From assembly GCA_015228925.1 (NCBI GenBank), contig JADGCQ010000037.1, positions 1 through 33,430 of the forward strand: 33,430 nt of DNA, in the 5' to 3' direction. Below the pieces are notes generated by a model that saw nothing but the letters and a program-made list of their open reading frames with translations, did no database searches and was not told where the DNA came from. The translations under genes and the position numbers were made by a program. How positions within the stretch are numbered: position 1 is the first letter of the stretch; the number at the start of each line of letters is the position of its first letter. This document shows, piece by piece, positions 17,192-26,032 of this stretch. The DNA comes from Magnetococcales bacterium (GTDB taxonomy: Bacteria > Pseudomonadota > Magnetococcia > Magnetococcales > UBA8363).

Positions 17192-18208
17192 ATGAAAAAG
17201 TATAATGTGGCGGTGGTTGGGGCAACCGGCAATGTGGGCCGCGAAATTTTAAAGATTCTTGAACAGCGGGAATTTCCAATCCACCAGTTGCACCTGTTGG
17301 CTTCCGAACGCAGTGCTGGATCGACCATCGCGTTCAACAAGAGGGATTTGGTTGTCAAAGACTTAGCAACCTTTGATTTTACCGGCGTCCACATCGGATT
17401 GTTTTCTCCCGGGGCATCGGTCTCCTCCCGTTATGCCCCCATCGCTGCCCAGGCGGGTTGCGTCGTGGTGGATAATACCTCTTTTTTTCGTATGGATCCC
17501 GATGTCCCCTTGGTGGTGCCGGAAGTCAATCCCCAAGCCATCGCCGGTTATAAGAAAAAAGGGATTATCGCCAACCCCAACTGCTCCACCATCCAGATGG
17601 TGGTGGTTTTGAAACCCATCCACGATGCGGCGGTCATCAAGCGTGTTGTGGTGGCCACCTATCAGGCGGTCTCCGGGGCGGGGAAAGAGGCCATGGACGA
17701 ATTGTTTGAGCAGACACGCAGCATGTTCACTCCTGGCCAGTCGGTCCCCCCGAAAAAATTTGCCAAGGAGATTGCTTTCAACGTGTTGCCGCACATTGAC
17801 CAATTTTTGGACAATGGGTACACCAAGGAAGAGATGAAGATGGTCAACGAGACCAAAAAAATTCTCGACCCCGCCATCCAGGTTGCACCGACGGCGGTGC
17901 GTGTTCCCGTTTTTAATAGCCATTCCGAAGTACTCACGATCGAGACTGAAAAAAAACTCTCTGCCGCCGACGCCCGTAAACTATTGGCACAAGCCCCCGG
18001 GATCATCGTCATGGATGATCCTGCCGCCTTGGTTTATGCAACCCCACGGGACGCTTCGGGCCAGGATGCCACGTTTGTTTCGCGGATTCGTGAAGATGTG
18101 AGCTGTCATCATGGCTTGCAAATGTGGGTCGTTTCAGACAACCTGCGTAAGGGGGCCGCTTTGAACGCCGTTCAAATCGCGGAAGTGTTGATCCACCAAT
18201 ATCTTTAG
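17192..18208 (+). CDS. asd: Aspartate-semialdehyde dehydrogenase
   Basis: It reduces aspartyl-4-phosphate to aspartate semialdehyde with NADPH, feeding lysine/diaminopimelate, threonine and methionine synthesis. The 338-residue protein begins VAVVGATGNVGREIL (NADP-binding). The catalytic cysteine is C131 in ANPNCSTIQM. QAVSGAGKEAMDEL and RVPVFNSHSE, with the conserved Arg and His, follow. The ATG at 17192 is preceded by GGAGACGAAGG. The order leuB-asd-fimV is the same as in Pseudomonas. Confidence 0.96.
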   Translation: MKKYNVAVVGATGNVGREILKILEQREFPIHQLHLLASERSAGSTIAFNKRDLVVKDLATFDFTGVHIGLFSPGASVSSRYAPIAAQAGCVVVDNTSFFRMDPDVPLVVPEVNPQAIAGYKKKGIIANPNCSTIQMVVVLKPIHDAAVIKRVVVATYQAVSGAGKEAMDELFEQTRSMFTPGQSVPPKKFAKEIAFNVLPHIDQFLDNGYTKEEMKMVNETKKILDPAIQVAPTAVRVPVFNSHSEVLTIETEKKLSAADARKLLAQAPGIIVMDDPAALVYATPRDASGQDATFVSRIREDVSCHHGLQMWVVSDNLRKGAALNAVQIAEVLIHQYL

Positions 18209-18277
18209 AGGGGGAGGTGGTCCGGGTGGGTGGTATGATCCGCGAAGCCATAGCGATACGTTCATGGGACAGGGCGA

Positions 18278-18289
18278 CACTTATAAGTG
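18278..18289. other. 12-bp perfect palindrome before fimV
   Basis: CACTTATAAGTG lies just upstream of the G-rich ribosome binding site of fimV. It could be an operator half-site pair or a short hairpin masking the site; nothing else supports either. Confidence 0.3.
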
Positions 18290-18301
18290 GGGGGACTGAC
18301 C

Positions 18302-20713
18302 ATGAAAGATTTCGTTAGACCAGGGGGGTGGTCGGTGGGGTTTGTGCTACTGGCCCTCATGGTGTTGCCTTTGCATGTGGCGTGGGGTTTGTCGTTGGGG
18401 GCGTTGGAGGTCCGTAGCCATCTGGGGGAACCTTTCGACGCGATGGTGGCCATCACCTTGGGGGAAAAAGAGGTCGCTATCCCTGTGGGAGCAGCCAAAG
18501 CTATCCCGGAAGATTATCGGCCCCTCAACCTGGAATATCACGAAGTGATTTCCACGCTGTTGTTGGATTTGCAAGGGAAAGGGAGCCAGCGTCGCTTGGT
18601 GATTACGTCCAAGGTTCCTGTCAACGTCCCTTTCTTTAATTTTTTGCTGAAGTTGTCCACGGGACAGGGTGACCATTTTCGCAATTATCCGATCTTCCTC
18701 GAGGTGCGGCCATCCACCCTTTCTGATGTTTTCCAACCCGAAGTCCAGTCGTTGCGCCCCCCGACGATCACCCCCATCGACCAGGGGCGTGGTGAATATG
18801 GTCCTGTTCGTCCTGGTGAAACGTTGTTGGGAATCGCTGATCAATTTGTTGTCCCCCCTTATAGCCGCTACCAGGTCTTGGCTGCGTTTTATGAACTGAA
18901 CAAAGCTCTTTTGGTCAATGGCAACATGAACGGCCTCCCTGTGGGTGTGATCCTTAAAGTCCCCCCTCTGAGTCATGTGGGGGCATTGCGCGGTGATCAG
19001 GCACAGGCTTTGGTTGCTGCGCAACACCGGGATTGGGTGGATGGGGAAAGCAAAGGGCGTGTGGTTTCGACCCGTCCGAAAATGCCTGCCGGAACGGCCC
19101 CATCCAACACGTCGAAGGGCGATGGTCTGCGCAAAACCGATTCCGATGTCCCCAAGCCCCCCTCTAAGAATCCCTCCGCCGCCGCGAAAGACGTTATCGA
19201 CATGCGTTTGACGGTGGCACCATCCGAGAAGGATGACAGTTTGGCGTCGGCCCAACGGATGGCCGATACCCAATCGGCTCAAGGTGACAATACGGCCAAG
19301 GCGGCACCCCAGGCGGACGACAAAACCAAACACAATCAACCCGATTCTGTCCCTGCGGAAACGGTTTTGGCACTCAAGGCCGATGTTGCCAAACTTTCAG
19401 GAATCCCCGAGGCAACGCCAGTTCCTCCCTTGGAACCGAAATCTGGTGAATGGCAGGCTGGGATGGTCGAAGTCGATTCTCTGAAAAAAGATGTGACCAG
19501 GCTTAACGACCAGCTCAAACAAAGTGAAGCGTCACGGACCCATTTGCAATTGCAGATGACCGCTTTGGAGGCCCGATTCAAGAAACTGGAACAGGATCGA
19601 AACCGGAAAGAACCGGAGGTTGTCGCCCCCTTCCCTTGGGAATCCCTGGTGATCGGCGGGAGTGTTGTCGCTCTGGTTACGGGTATTCTTGCATGGTTGA
19701 GCTTTAAAAAGAGACGGAACGTGTGGTCTGCACCTCCGGGGACGACTGCGGAAACGGCGGCGGTGGCACCATCCCATGGCCACCCAACCCTTCCTGGGCA
19801 GGCTCGGGGTGTTCGTGATCATGGGACACCTAGGCCGCAGAGTGATGTGAATGGGGTCGATGCGGGCGTTTTGGGCGTCCTTTCGGAGGGGCTGCCATCG
19901 GTCCCAGAGCAACCGCCCGCCGACGCACTTTCCCAACCTTCCTCTGAGAAACCTTTAGAACGGGAGCCGTGGGAGGCGGAGGAGAGTGCCGAGGTTTCTG
20001 CCGGTCAACGCCATGAAACCTTGGAAGAACAGGTTGGTTCCCCCCAGGCTGTTGTTGAAAACGTCACGGCTGTCATAGATAACAGACCTGTTGTGACCAC
20101 GGCGGCGGTTGATTTGGATGATGATCTGGATGCCGACATGTTGGATTTGGGTGGGGAAGACGAGGCGAAAAATATCTTTAATTTGACAAACGATGATCAA
20201 GTATCTGAAACATCCGGTGGTGTTCTCCTGACGCCGACGAAGGATGATTCTGCGAATATCTTTGACTTGGGCAATGAGGAAACGGACACTCCATCCCAGG
20301 ATTTGGAAAAGTCCGCAGTTCTTATGGAAATTGGCCAGGAGGATGAGGGATCTTCTGCGTTGGCAACGGTGGAAAGTGGTTTGTCGTCTCTTTTGAATGG
20401 GGAAGAAACGGTTGAAGTCACCCCAGTGCGTGGAACGGGTAAACCCCAGGACTATGAAACCATTGTATTTGAACTACCATCCCGTTCAGAACTGGAAGAT
20501 GCAGGAACCTCTCCGAAAGCCAAGCCGATTGAGGTAGAGACCGTTGCTTTTGATCGGAGTGGACCGGACGTGACGGTTGCGAACAAGGCTGAAAAGAGGT
20601 CAACAAAAGAAGGTACTTCTCCATTAAGATCGAACGAGAACCCTTTAGGAAAGGCTGTTGAAGAAGATTCTGATGATGATTTGCTTGAACTTGAATTGAT
20701 TACGGAAGAATAG
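18302..20713 (+). CDS. fimV: FimV-like pole/pilus assembly protein (803 aa)
   Basis: FimV is an inner-membrane protein that, in Pseudomonas, organises the cell pole and type IV pili. A signal peptide (1-29) is followed by the FimV N-terminal domain (about 30-140, starting LSLGALEVRSHLGEPFDA). A LysM-like peptidoglycan-binding segment (166-223, VRPGETLLGIAD to LPVGVILKVPP) comes next. Then there is a Pro/Ala-rich linker, a coiled coil (about 386-436), one membrane helix (448-468) and a 335-residue acidic cytoplasmic tail with the repeated motif NIF(N/D)L. The C-terminal TPR module of Pseudomonas FimV is not visible; the protein ends in DDDLLELELITEE. The ATG at 18302 follows a run of G; a GTG 15 bases upstream is less likely. 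Confidence 0.88.
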   Translation: MKDFVRPGGWSVGFVLLALMVLPLHVAWGLSLGALEVRSHLGEPFDAMVAITLGEKEVAIPVGAAKAIPEDYRPLNLEYHEVISTLLLDLQGKGSQRRLVITSKVPVNVPFFNFLLKLSTGQGDHFRNYPIFLEVRPSTLSDVFQPEVQSLRPPTITPIDQGRGEYGPVRPGETLLGIADQFVVPPYSRYQVLAAFYELNKALLVNGNMNGLPVGVILKVPPLSHVGALRGDQAQALVAAQHRDWVDGESKGRVVSTRPKMPAGTAPSNTSKGDGLRKTDSDVPKPPSKNPSAAAKDVIDMRLTVAPSEKDDSLASAQRMADTQSAQGDNTAKAAPQADDKTKHNQPDSVPAETVLALKADVAKLSGIPEATPVPPLEPKSGEWQAGMVEVDSLKKDVTRLNDQLKQSEASRTHLQLQMTALEARFKKLEQDRNRKEPEVVAPFPWESLVIGGSVVALVTGILAWLSFKKRRNVWSAPPGTTAETAAVAPSHGHPTLPGQARGVRDHGTPRPQSDVNGVDAGVLGVLSEGLPSVPEQPPADALSQPSSEKPLEREPWEAEESAEVSAGQRHETLEEQVGSPQAVVENVTAVIDNRPVVTTAAVDLDDDLDADMLDLGGEDEAKNIFNLTNDDQVSETSGGVLLTPTKDDSANIFDLGNEETDTPSQDLEKSAVLMEIGQEDEGSSALATVESGLSSLLNGEETVEVTPVRGTGKPQDYETIVFELPSRSELEDAGTSPKAKPIEVETVAFDRSGPDVTVANKAEKRSTKEGTSPLRSNENPLGKAVEEDSDDDLLELELITEE

Positions 20714-20741
20714 TTATTCAAAAAGCGGGAAGGGGAATGGT

Positions 20742-21596
20742 GTGACCGCGCAGAGAGTGTTGCTGACAATCTTGGGATGGTTATGGTGTGGCTGTGCCAT
20801 GGCACAGGATGTCGTCTTTGGGCCGGTTGAGGTTGCCAGTGCCATGGGAGAGCCGCTTCATGTGCGGATTCCGCTACAAAGTTCTCCGAAAAGTCCTCTG
20901 GAGAATCTTGAAGTCCTCTGGGGGGTGCCGACCAATTATTCGCATCCGGGTGGGCCTGATTTGACAATCGTCGCACAGTCATCTGCAAGTGGGGGCGTTT
21001 TACTGGTCGATAGTGACCGCAGCATGACCATTCCGTTTTTCACCCTTTTGGTCAAATTTGTCATGGACGGTCAGATTTATATTCAAAATTTTCCAGTTTT
21101 CTTGGGAGATCACGGAAACAATGCCGTTGAGCCAGGGCTAGAGGGTCAGCAATCACCGATGCAATCGGCTGCCCCAAGCCAGGTTTCGACTGCCGAGCCA
21201 TCAGAATCGCCGCTAAAATGGTGGAAAAATGGTGCCATTGGGTTGATAATGATCATTATGTCGGGGATGGTTGCTTATATTTTGCGCAATAAATACCGTA
21301 GTCGTAGCGGCCAAGGATTGAGTCCCCGAGGTTTTTCCCGCAAAAGACCCATGGCGGTTCCCATGGCGACGCGATCTGCCCAGGGTGTTTCGGAATACGT
21401 TTTGCGTGAGGATCCCGATCCCGGTATCGTCGCGTTTGATTCACCGATGGTTGTCCCCGAATCGCATCCAGGGCAACCAACGACTGCCGTGCAGGAGAAG
21501 GAGACGGTACCTGAGGTTTCTGCCAATGCGGTCGCCAAGGGGGTCAAAATTTCTTCTGTCGTTCGGAAGAAAATTTTGGATGTTTCAGAAAAATAA
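20742..21596 (+). CDS. Short FimV-N-domain membrane protein (284 aa)
   Basis: A signal peptide (1-21, ending CAMA) is followed by a domain that parallels the FimV N-terminal domain of the upstream gene. Here GPVEVASAMGEPLHVRIPL corresponds to LGALEVRSHLGEPFDAMV, and IPFFTLLVKFVMDG...NFPVFL corresponds to VPFFNFLLKLS...NYPIFL. There is no LysM segment or coiled coil. A single membrane helix (about 163-182) leads to a basic then Pro-rich cytoplasmic tail of about 100 residues. The start is the GTG at 20742, with GGGGA upstream; a nearby ATG is out of frame. It lies 28 bases after fimV, so this is probably a diverged, trimmed duplicate. Function is unknown; it may act as a periplasmic sensor or FimV partner. 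Confidence 0.8.
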   Translation: MTAQRVLLTILGWLWCGCAMAQDVVFGPVEVASAMGEPLHVRIPLQSSPKSPLENLEVLWGVPTNYSHPGGPDLTIVAQSSASGGVLLVDSDRSMTIPFFTLLVKFVMDGQIYIQNFPVFLGDHGNNAVEPGLEGQQSPMQSAAPSQVSTAEPSESPLKWWKNGAIGLIMIIMSGMVAYILRNKYRSRSGQGLSPRGFSRKRPMAVPMATRSAQGVSEYVLREDPDPGIVAFDSPMVVPESHPGQPTTAVQEKETVPEVSANAVAKGVKISSVVRKKILDVSEK

Positions 21597-21621
21597 GTGA
21601 TCAAACCGCAGCGATGCCCAC

Positions 21622-21639
21622 GCCGTAACCGTTTACGGC
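21622..21639 (+). other. Hairpin ahead of the PilZ-kinase gene
   Basis: GCCGTAA (21622-21628) and TTACGGC (21633-21639) pair perfectly around a four-base loop. No T-tract follows. It lies 38 bases before the start codon and could affect translation or mRNA stability. Confidence 0.35.
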
Positions 21640-21677
21640 ACCCGCACCCGTTACCAACCCATTGACTTCGAGTGTTC

Positions 21678-24600
21678 ATGCCGACTTCTGGACCCGAAAC
21701 CCACCAACATCCGTTGCGGCGCAGTTGGAGCCGAATGGACTACCATGCCAAGGTTGTCCTTGTTTTGGAAGAGGGGTGCGTCATCACCGGGCATACGCTG
21801 GATGTGGGGCTTGGCGGCGTTCTGATTCGTGTCGATAAGGATGCCGCATCCCTCACCGAGGGGCAGAAAGGGGCGTTGCGTTTGGATCCCGATCCTTTTG
21901 GGATGCGTTTTTTTTGCGTCGTCGCGCGGATGGTGAACGATGAAGCTTCTCTTCAATTTATCGATGAAATCAATTCGTTTGGGTTGTATGTCACGCAGTT
22001 TATGATGGTCGATGTGCTGGTTCGGACAGCCGATGCCTTTGCCGCCGCCCCTGGACTGGAAGAGACGATTCAGACAGCCGTTTCCAACATACGCAGTCAA
22101 TTGCAATGCGAAGCCTCTTCCTTGTTTTTGATCGATGATGACGACAAAAACTTGGTGTGCTACGCCTCTTCTGGCCCTGTGGCACTGCTTGGAATCCGCG
22201 TGAGTATCCTTCGGGGGATTGTTGGCCGAACCTATCGGGAGGGGCGTGCCTTTTTAATCCAAGATGTTACAACCGATCCCCATTTTTGTGCGGAAACGGA
22301 CCAACGGACGGGATTTACCACACGCTCTGTCCTGAGTGCCCCCTTGATCATCCAAAATCGGACCATTGGTGTCTTGGAGGTCATCAATAAACGCGGTGAC
22401 GGTCAGTTTGCCAAACATGAACTGTTGGTGCTTACGGCCCTGGCCTCGCAAACGGCCTTGGCTATTTTTAACATACGTCAACGTGAAAAGCTGGATCTTG
22501 CCCGGGCCGCCAGCGAGTCCAAATCGGAATTTCTGGCCCGTATGAGTCATGAGATTCGTACACCCATGAATGCCATTATTGGGTTTACCGATTTGGCGTC
22601 CCGTAAAAGAGCGGATGAGGTTTATGAGTATCTCAGGAAGATTGCGCATTCTTCGCGCTCACTGATGCGTATTATCGATGATATTTTAGATTTTTCAAAG
22701 ATTGAGGCTGGCAAGATTGATTTGCATCCGGTGGACTTCAATCTTCAGGATGTCCTGGATCATATGCAGGAGATATTTTGGAAACAGTCGGAAGATAAAA
22801 ATATCGATCTGATCATACGCATATCGCGGGCATGCCGACTCCCTTTGTATGGTGATGCGCAACGTCTGGAACAGATTCTCATCAATCTTACGAACAATGC
22901 CATCAAATACACCGATTTTGGCGAGGTGGAGATCTCGGTTGCGGTGATCAAACAAACACCAGAGGATGTTGAACTCCGGTTTGCCGTGCGTGATACGGGC
23001 ATTGGTATCGCCGAGGAAGACATTCCCCGTCTTTTCCAATCATTTTCCCAAGTGGATCACTCCCTGACCCGCCGGTTCGACGGTACAGGTTTGGGACTGG
23101 CCATTTGCAAACAACTCGTTGAACTCATGCAGGGTCAGATCGGTGTATCCAGTGCGTTGTACCATGGCAGCACGTTTCATTTTACAGCGGTTTTCAGGTT
23201 GCTTGCGGAGGGGTTGGAAAAGAAGGTCATACCGCCCCATTTCTTGGTAAGTCCGAAGGTTTTGTTGATAGAGCCTTCAGCGACCAGACGTGCGGCCCTC
23301 ACCGATTTTTTGGAATGTCTGGGCATGTCGGTGACCGCAATGGATACTGAACGGGAACCATGCCATACCCAATTGTTGCGCCATTATGAGGGGACGTTGG
23401 CCATTATCGATTTGCCCCGCGCCGAACAACAAGCGTTGGAATTATTGCAACAATTGTATGGTTTTTCCAAGCATCCCTCCGAGAAGGGGGCATTGTCTAT
23501 TATCTTATTGTCACACTTTCACCATGAAATGCATGTGCGCCAACTCGCCGCCGCCACCCCAGGGATCACCATTTTATTCAAACCTGTGGGGACAACGGCA
23601 TTATTGCGGTGTATTCAAGAACTCACGCAACCTATCACCGAATGGGTTTCCCCGGTCGATGAAGACAAACAAGAAGAGCATTTTCGTGTCCGTCAACAAC
23701 TGTATGGTGCCAAGATTCTCCTCGTAGAAGACAATTCCATCAACCAACAGGTTGCGGTTGAATTATTGGAAGAGGTTGGCATGACTGTTCGGGTCGCCAA
23801 TCATGGTGCCAAGGCGGTGCAATGGATCAATACCCATGCTGAGGTTTTTGATTTGGTCCTTATGGACATCCAAATGCCTTTGATGGATGGTTACACGGCG
23901 ACCCGTTTGTTGCGCAACAATCCTGGGAATCAAGATCTTCCCATTGTGGCGATGACGGCCCACGCCTTGAGTGAAGATAGAGACAAATGCCTTGCGGTAG
24001 GGATGAACGATCATTTGGCCAAGCCCATCGAACGGACCAAACTTTATGATATATTGCTCCGTTGGATTGTACGACGGGAAGGTTTGGGGCAGCCGGTGGA
24101 TTCCATCGTCCCTCCCCGTTGCATGGACCATAATACGGCCCATTATGTCCCTTCCATGCCTGGAATCAACATCCAGGAAGCGTTACAGCGTCTTGGCGGC
24201 AATCATAAACTGCTCAGGTCTATACTGAAGGAATTTTACCAGACATTTGCCAACGCGGAAGACAACATCAGACGGGCTATTGTCATCAATAAACCAGAAG
24301 ATATCCAGACTGTTGTGAATGTACTGCATACCATCCGGGGTGTTGCGGGAAACTTTGGTGCCCAGCGGTTATCTCGGACGGTTGCCGAGTTGGAACGGGA
24401 GATCAAGGATACGCAAACAGGTTCTCCAGAGTTACTTCATCAATTTAGTTTGGCTATGCAGGAGGTTTTAAACGCGGTTCGTCGTCTTATCGCGGAAGAA
24501 AAAGGGCAGGAATCCACGGACAACCAGGATGTGTCTGATGAGATTCTTGATAAAGTTGAAATTGCCGCCACCATGAAAGTTTTGGCGAAACGTCTTATGA

Positions 24601-24791
24601 TTAAAAAAATGAGTGCAGAAGAGGCGTATGAAGAACTGAAATCTTTGCTTTCCGGGGCATCTGGTGAGATTAAGAATGCTATGAAAGAGCTGGGTCACCA
24701 TATTGACAGTCTTTCGTTTCGTCTTGCACTGGAGCATTTGGCACAGCTTTACCGGCTTCTTGATATCCCCATGGATGAGTCGCAACAATGA
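21678..24791 (+). CDS. Hybrid kinase, PilZ-GAF-HisKA-HATPase-REC-REC-HPT (1037 aa)
   Basis: The N terminus (about 12-110) resembles a PilZ c-di-GMP-binding domain. It has an RxxxR motif (R15, R19) and LDVGLGGVLI, where the usual D-x-S-x-x-G has glycine (G44) in place of serine. A GAF domain spans about 126-265. HisKA has H291 in RMSHEIRTPMNA, and the ATPase has NLTNNAIKY, DTGIG and GTGLGLA. Receiver 1 (about 525-650) keeps D578 and K635 but has lost one acidic-pocket residue (LIEPSA). Receiver 2 has D730 in LMDIQMPLMDG. HPT has H884 in LHTIRGVAGNFG, followed by a helical tail. There is no membrane segment. The start is the ATG at 21678; a GTG two codons earlier is equally possible because no strong ribosome site is visible. 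It likely signals to the overlapping REC-PP2C gene. Confidence 0.88.
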   Translation: MPTSGPETHQHPLRRSWSRMDYHAKVVLVLEEGCVITGHTLDVGLGGVLIRVDKDAASLTEGQKGALRLDPDPFGMRFFCVVARMVNDEASLQFIDEINSFGLYVTQFMMVDVLVRTADAFAAAPGLEETIQTAVSNIRSQLQCEASSLFLIDDDDKNLVCYASSGPVALLGIRVSILRGIVGRTYREGRAFLIQDVTTDPHFCAETDQRTGFTTRSVLSAPLIIQNRTIGVLEVINKRGDGQFAKHELLVLTALASQTALAIFNIRQREKLDLARAASESKSEFLARMSHEIRTPMNAIIGFTDLASRKRADEVYEYLRKIAHSSRSLMRIIDDILDFSKIEAGKIDLHPVDFNLQDVLDHMQEIFWKQSEDKNIDLIIRISRACRLPLYGDAQRLEQILINLTNNAIKYTDFGEVEISVAVIKQTPEDVELRFAVRDTGIGIAEEDIPRLFQSFSQVDHSLTRRFDGTGLGLAICKQLVELMQGQIGVSSALYHGSTFHFTAVFRLLAEGLEKKVIPPHFLVSPKVLLIEPSATRRAALTDFLECLGMSVTAMDTEREPCHTQLLRHYEGTLAIIDLPRAEQQALELLQQLYGFSKHPSEKGALSIILLSHFHHEMHVRQLAAATPGITILFKPVGTTALLRCIQELTQPITEWVSPVDEDKQEEHFRVRQQLYGAKILLVEDNSINQQVAVELLEEVGMTVRVANHGAKAVQWINTHAEVFDLVLMDIQMPLMDGYTATRLLRNNPGNQDLPIVAMTAHALSEDRDKCLAVGMNDHLAKPIERTKLYDILLRWIVRREGLGQPVDSIVPPRCMDHNTAHYVPSMPGINIQEALQRLGGNHKLLRSILKEFYQTFANAEDNIRRAIVINKPEDIQTVVNVLHTIRGVAGNFGAQRLSRTVAELEREIKDTQTGSPELLHQFSLAMQEVLNAVRRLIAEEKGQESTDNQDVSDEILDKVEIAATMKVLAKRLMIKKMSAEEAYEELKSLLSGASGEIKNAMKELGHHIDSLSFRLALEHLAQLYRLLDIPMDESQQ

Positions 24792-25918
24792 TTTCTCCCC
24801 TTTCCATGCCACGGGTATTGATTGTTGATGATGTCCCTGGAAACATCAAGATGCTGGCGTCCATTCTTTCGGATCATTATGAAATATTTTTTGCCACATC
24901 GGGGGCGGAAGCCCTTGAATTATTATCCAGTCAGGATGTTGATATTATTTTGCTGGATATTGTGATGCCAGAGATGAATGGTTACATGGTTCTTGAGAAA
25001 ATCAAGTCAGATACACATCTGAGAGATGTTCCCATCATATTTCTTTCTGCCCGGAATGCTCCCGAGGATGAGGTGCATGGGTTACAAATGGGTGCGGTAG
25101 ACTATATCACAAAGCCTTTTTCGTCTGCGGTGGTCAAAGCCCGTGTCAATACCCAATTGACCATGAAGAACATGAATCAGCAACTGGCTGAACTAACCAA
25201 TGAGTTGCTGGCTGAGCGTCAATTTATTGAGTCTGTTGTCCAGAATATGGTGGGATCCGTTGCAGTGAATGGTCCACAGATCACGTATTGGATGAAGCCG
25301 GTGGAGAAGACCTCTGGCGATCTTCTGATGGTGGCCAAAGGAAAGAATAATGTGCAATATTACTTTCTGGGTGACATTACCGGTCATGGTTTATCATCGG
25401 CGGTTGTTGGGCCGATTATTTCCTATATTTTCTACTCTATGACGGATCGTGGTAGTTCTCTGTTGGATATTATTAACGAACTGAATCATTATCTTGTAGC
25501 CAAGTTACCGCCCAATGTTTTCCTTGCAGGTTGTTTCATCGCTGTGGATATGGAAGAGAGTCGCATGGAAGTATGGAATTGCGCCATGCCGGACCTATTG
25601 GTGTTTCGGAATGAGATGTTGTTATGCCGCATCCCTTCTCATTTTCAACCTTTGGGTATACTCATCAGCCATTATGGAGATCCCGAAATATTGGAATTAT
25701 CAAAGAACGACCAAATCTTTCTGCTTTCCGACGGTTTGGTCGAGGTTTACAATAGCCATGGCCAGGAATTTGGGATTGAACGATTGGTTGGTGTCATTGC
25801 CAACATGGTGAAACAAAATCAGCCGTTGCAATATGTTCATGATCATTTGATGAAATATAATGATTCTGGAAGACAGAAGGATGACATGACCATTGCTCGA
25901 ATTTCCATTGTTCAATAA
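24788..25918 (+). CDS. Response regulator with PP2C (SpoIIE/RsbU-type) phosphatase domain (376 aa)
   Basis: The receiver domain (about 9-125) has D14/D15, phospho-acceptor D57 in ILLDIVMPEMNG and K in ITKPF. A short coiled linker follows. The SpoIIE-type PP2C Ser/Thr phosphatase has metal-binding aspartates in KTSGDLL, LGDITGHG, LLSDGLVE and QKDDMT. Such proteins usually dephosphorylate an anti-anti-sigma (STAS) protein in a partner-switching module; no STAS or anti-sigma gene is in the window, so the substrate is unknown. Its ATG overlaps the TGA of the kinase gene (ATGA at 24788-24791), implying translational coupling and matched amounts of kinase and regulator. Confidence 0.92.
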   Translation: MISPLSMPRVLIVDDVPGNIKMLASILSDHYEIFFATSGAEALELLSSQDVDIILLDIVMPEMNGYMVLEKIKSDTHLRDVPIIFLSARNAPEDEVHGLQMGAVDYITKPFSSAVVKARVNTQLTMKNMNQQLAELTNELLAERQFIESVVQNMVGSVAVNGPQITYWMKPVEKTSGDLLMVAKGKNNVQYYFLGDITGHGLSSAVVGPIISYIFYSMTDRGSSLLDIINELNHYLVAKLPPNVFLAGCFIAVDMEESRMEVWNCAMPDLLVFRNEMLLCRIPSHFQPLGILISHYGDPEILELSKNDQIFLLSDGLVEVYNSHGQEFGIERLVGVIANMVKQNQPLQYVHDHLMKYNDSGRQKDDMTIARISIVQ

Positions 25919-26032
25919 GTGGCATCTCAACGATGTTATTGAAGGATTTTGGGTCACCGAGTTGACCGAAGCGGAGGTCCGATCCTGGCGTCTACCCCAA
26001 AACATGCGCCGCTGGGGCCGAAGGAGGAGAGC

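Noticed and set aside
18347-19339. Open frame of 330 codons opposite fimV
   Set aside because: It is antisense to a gene with signal peptide, domains and ribosome binding site; no motifs.
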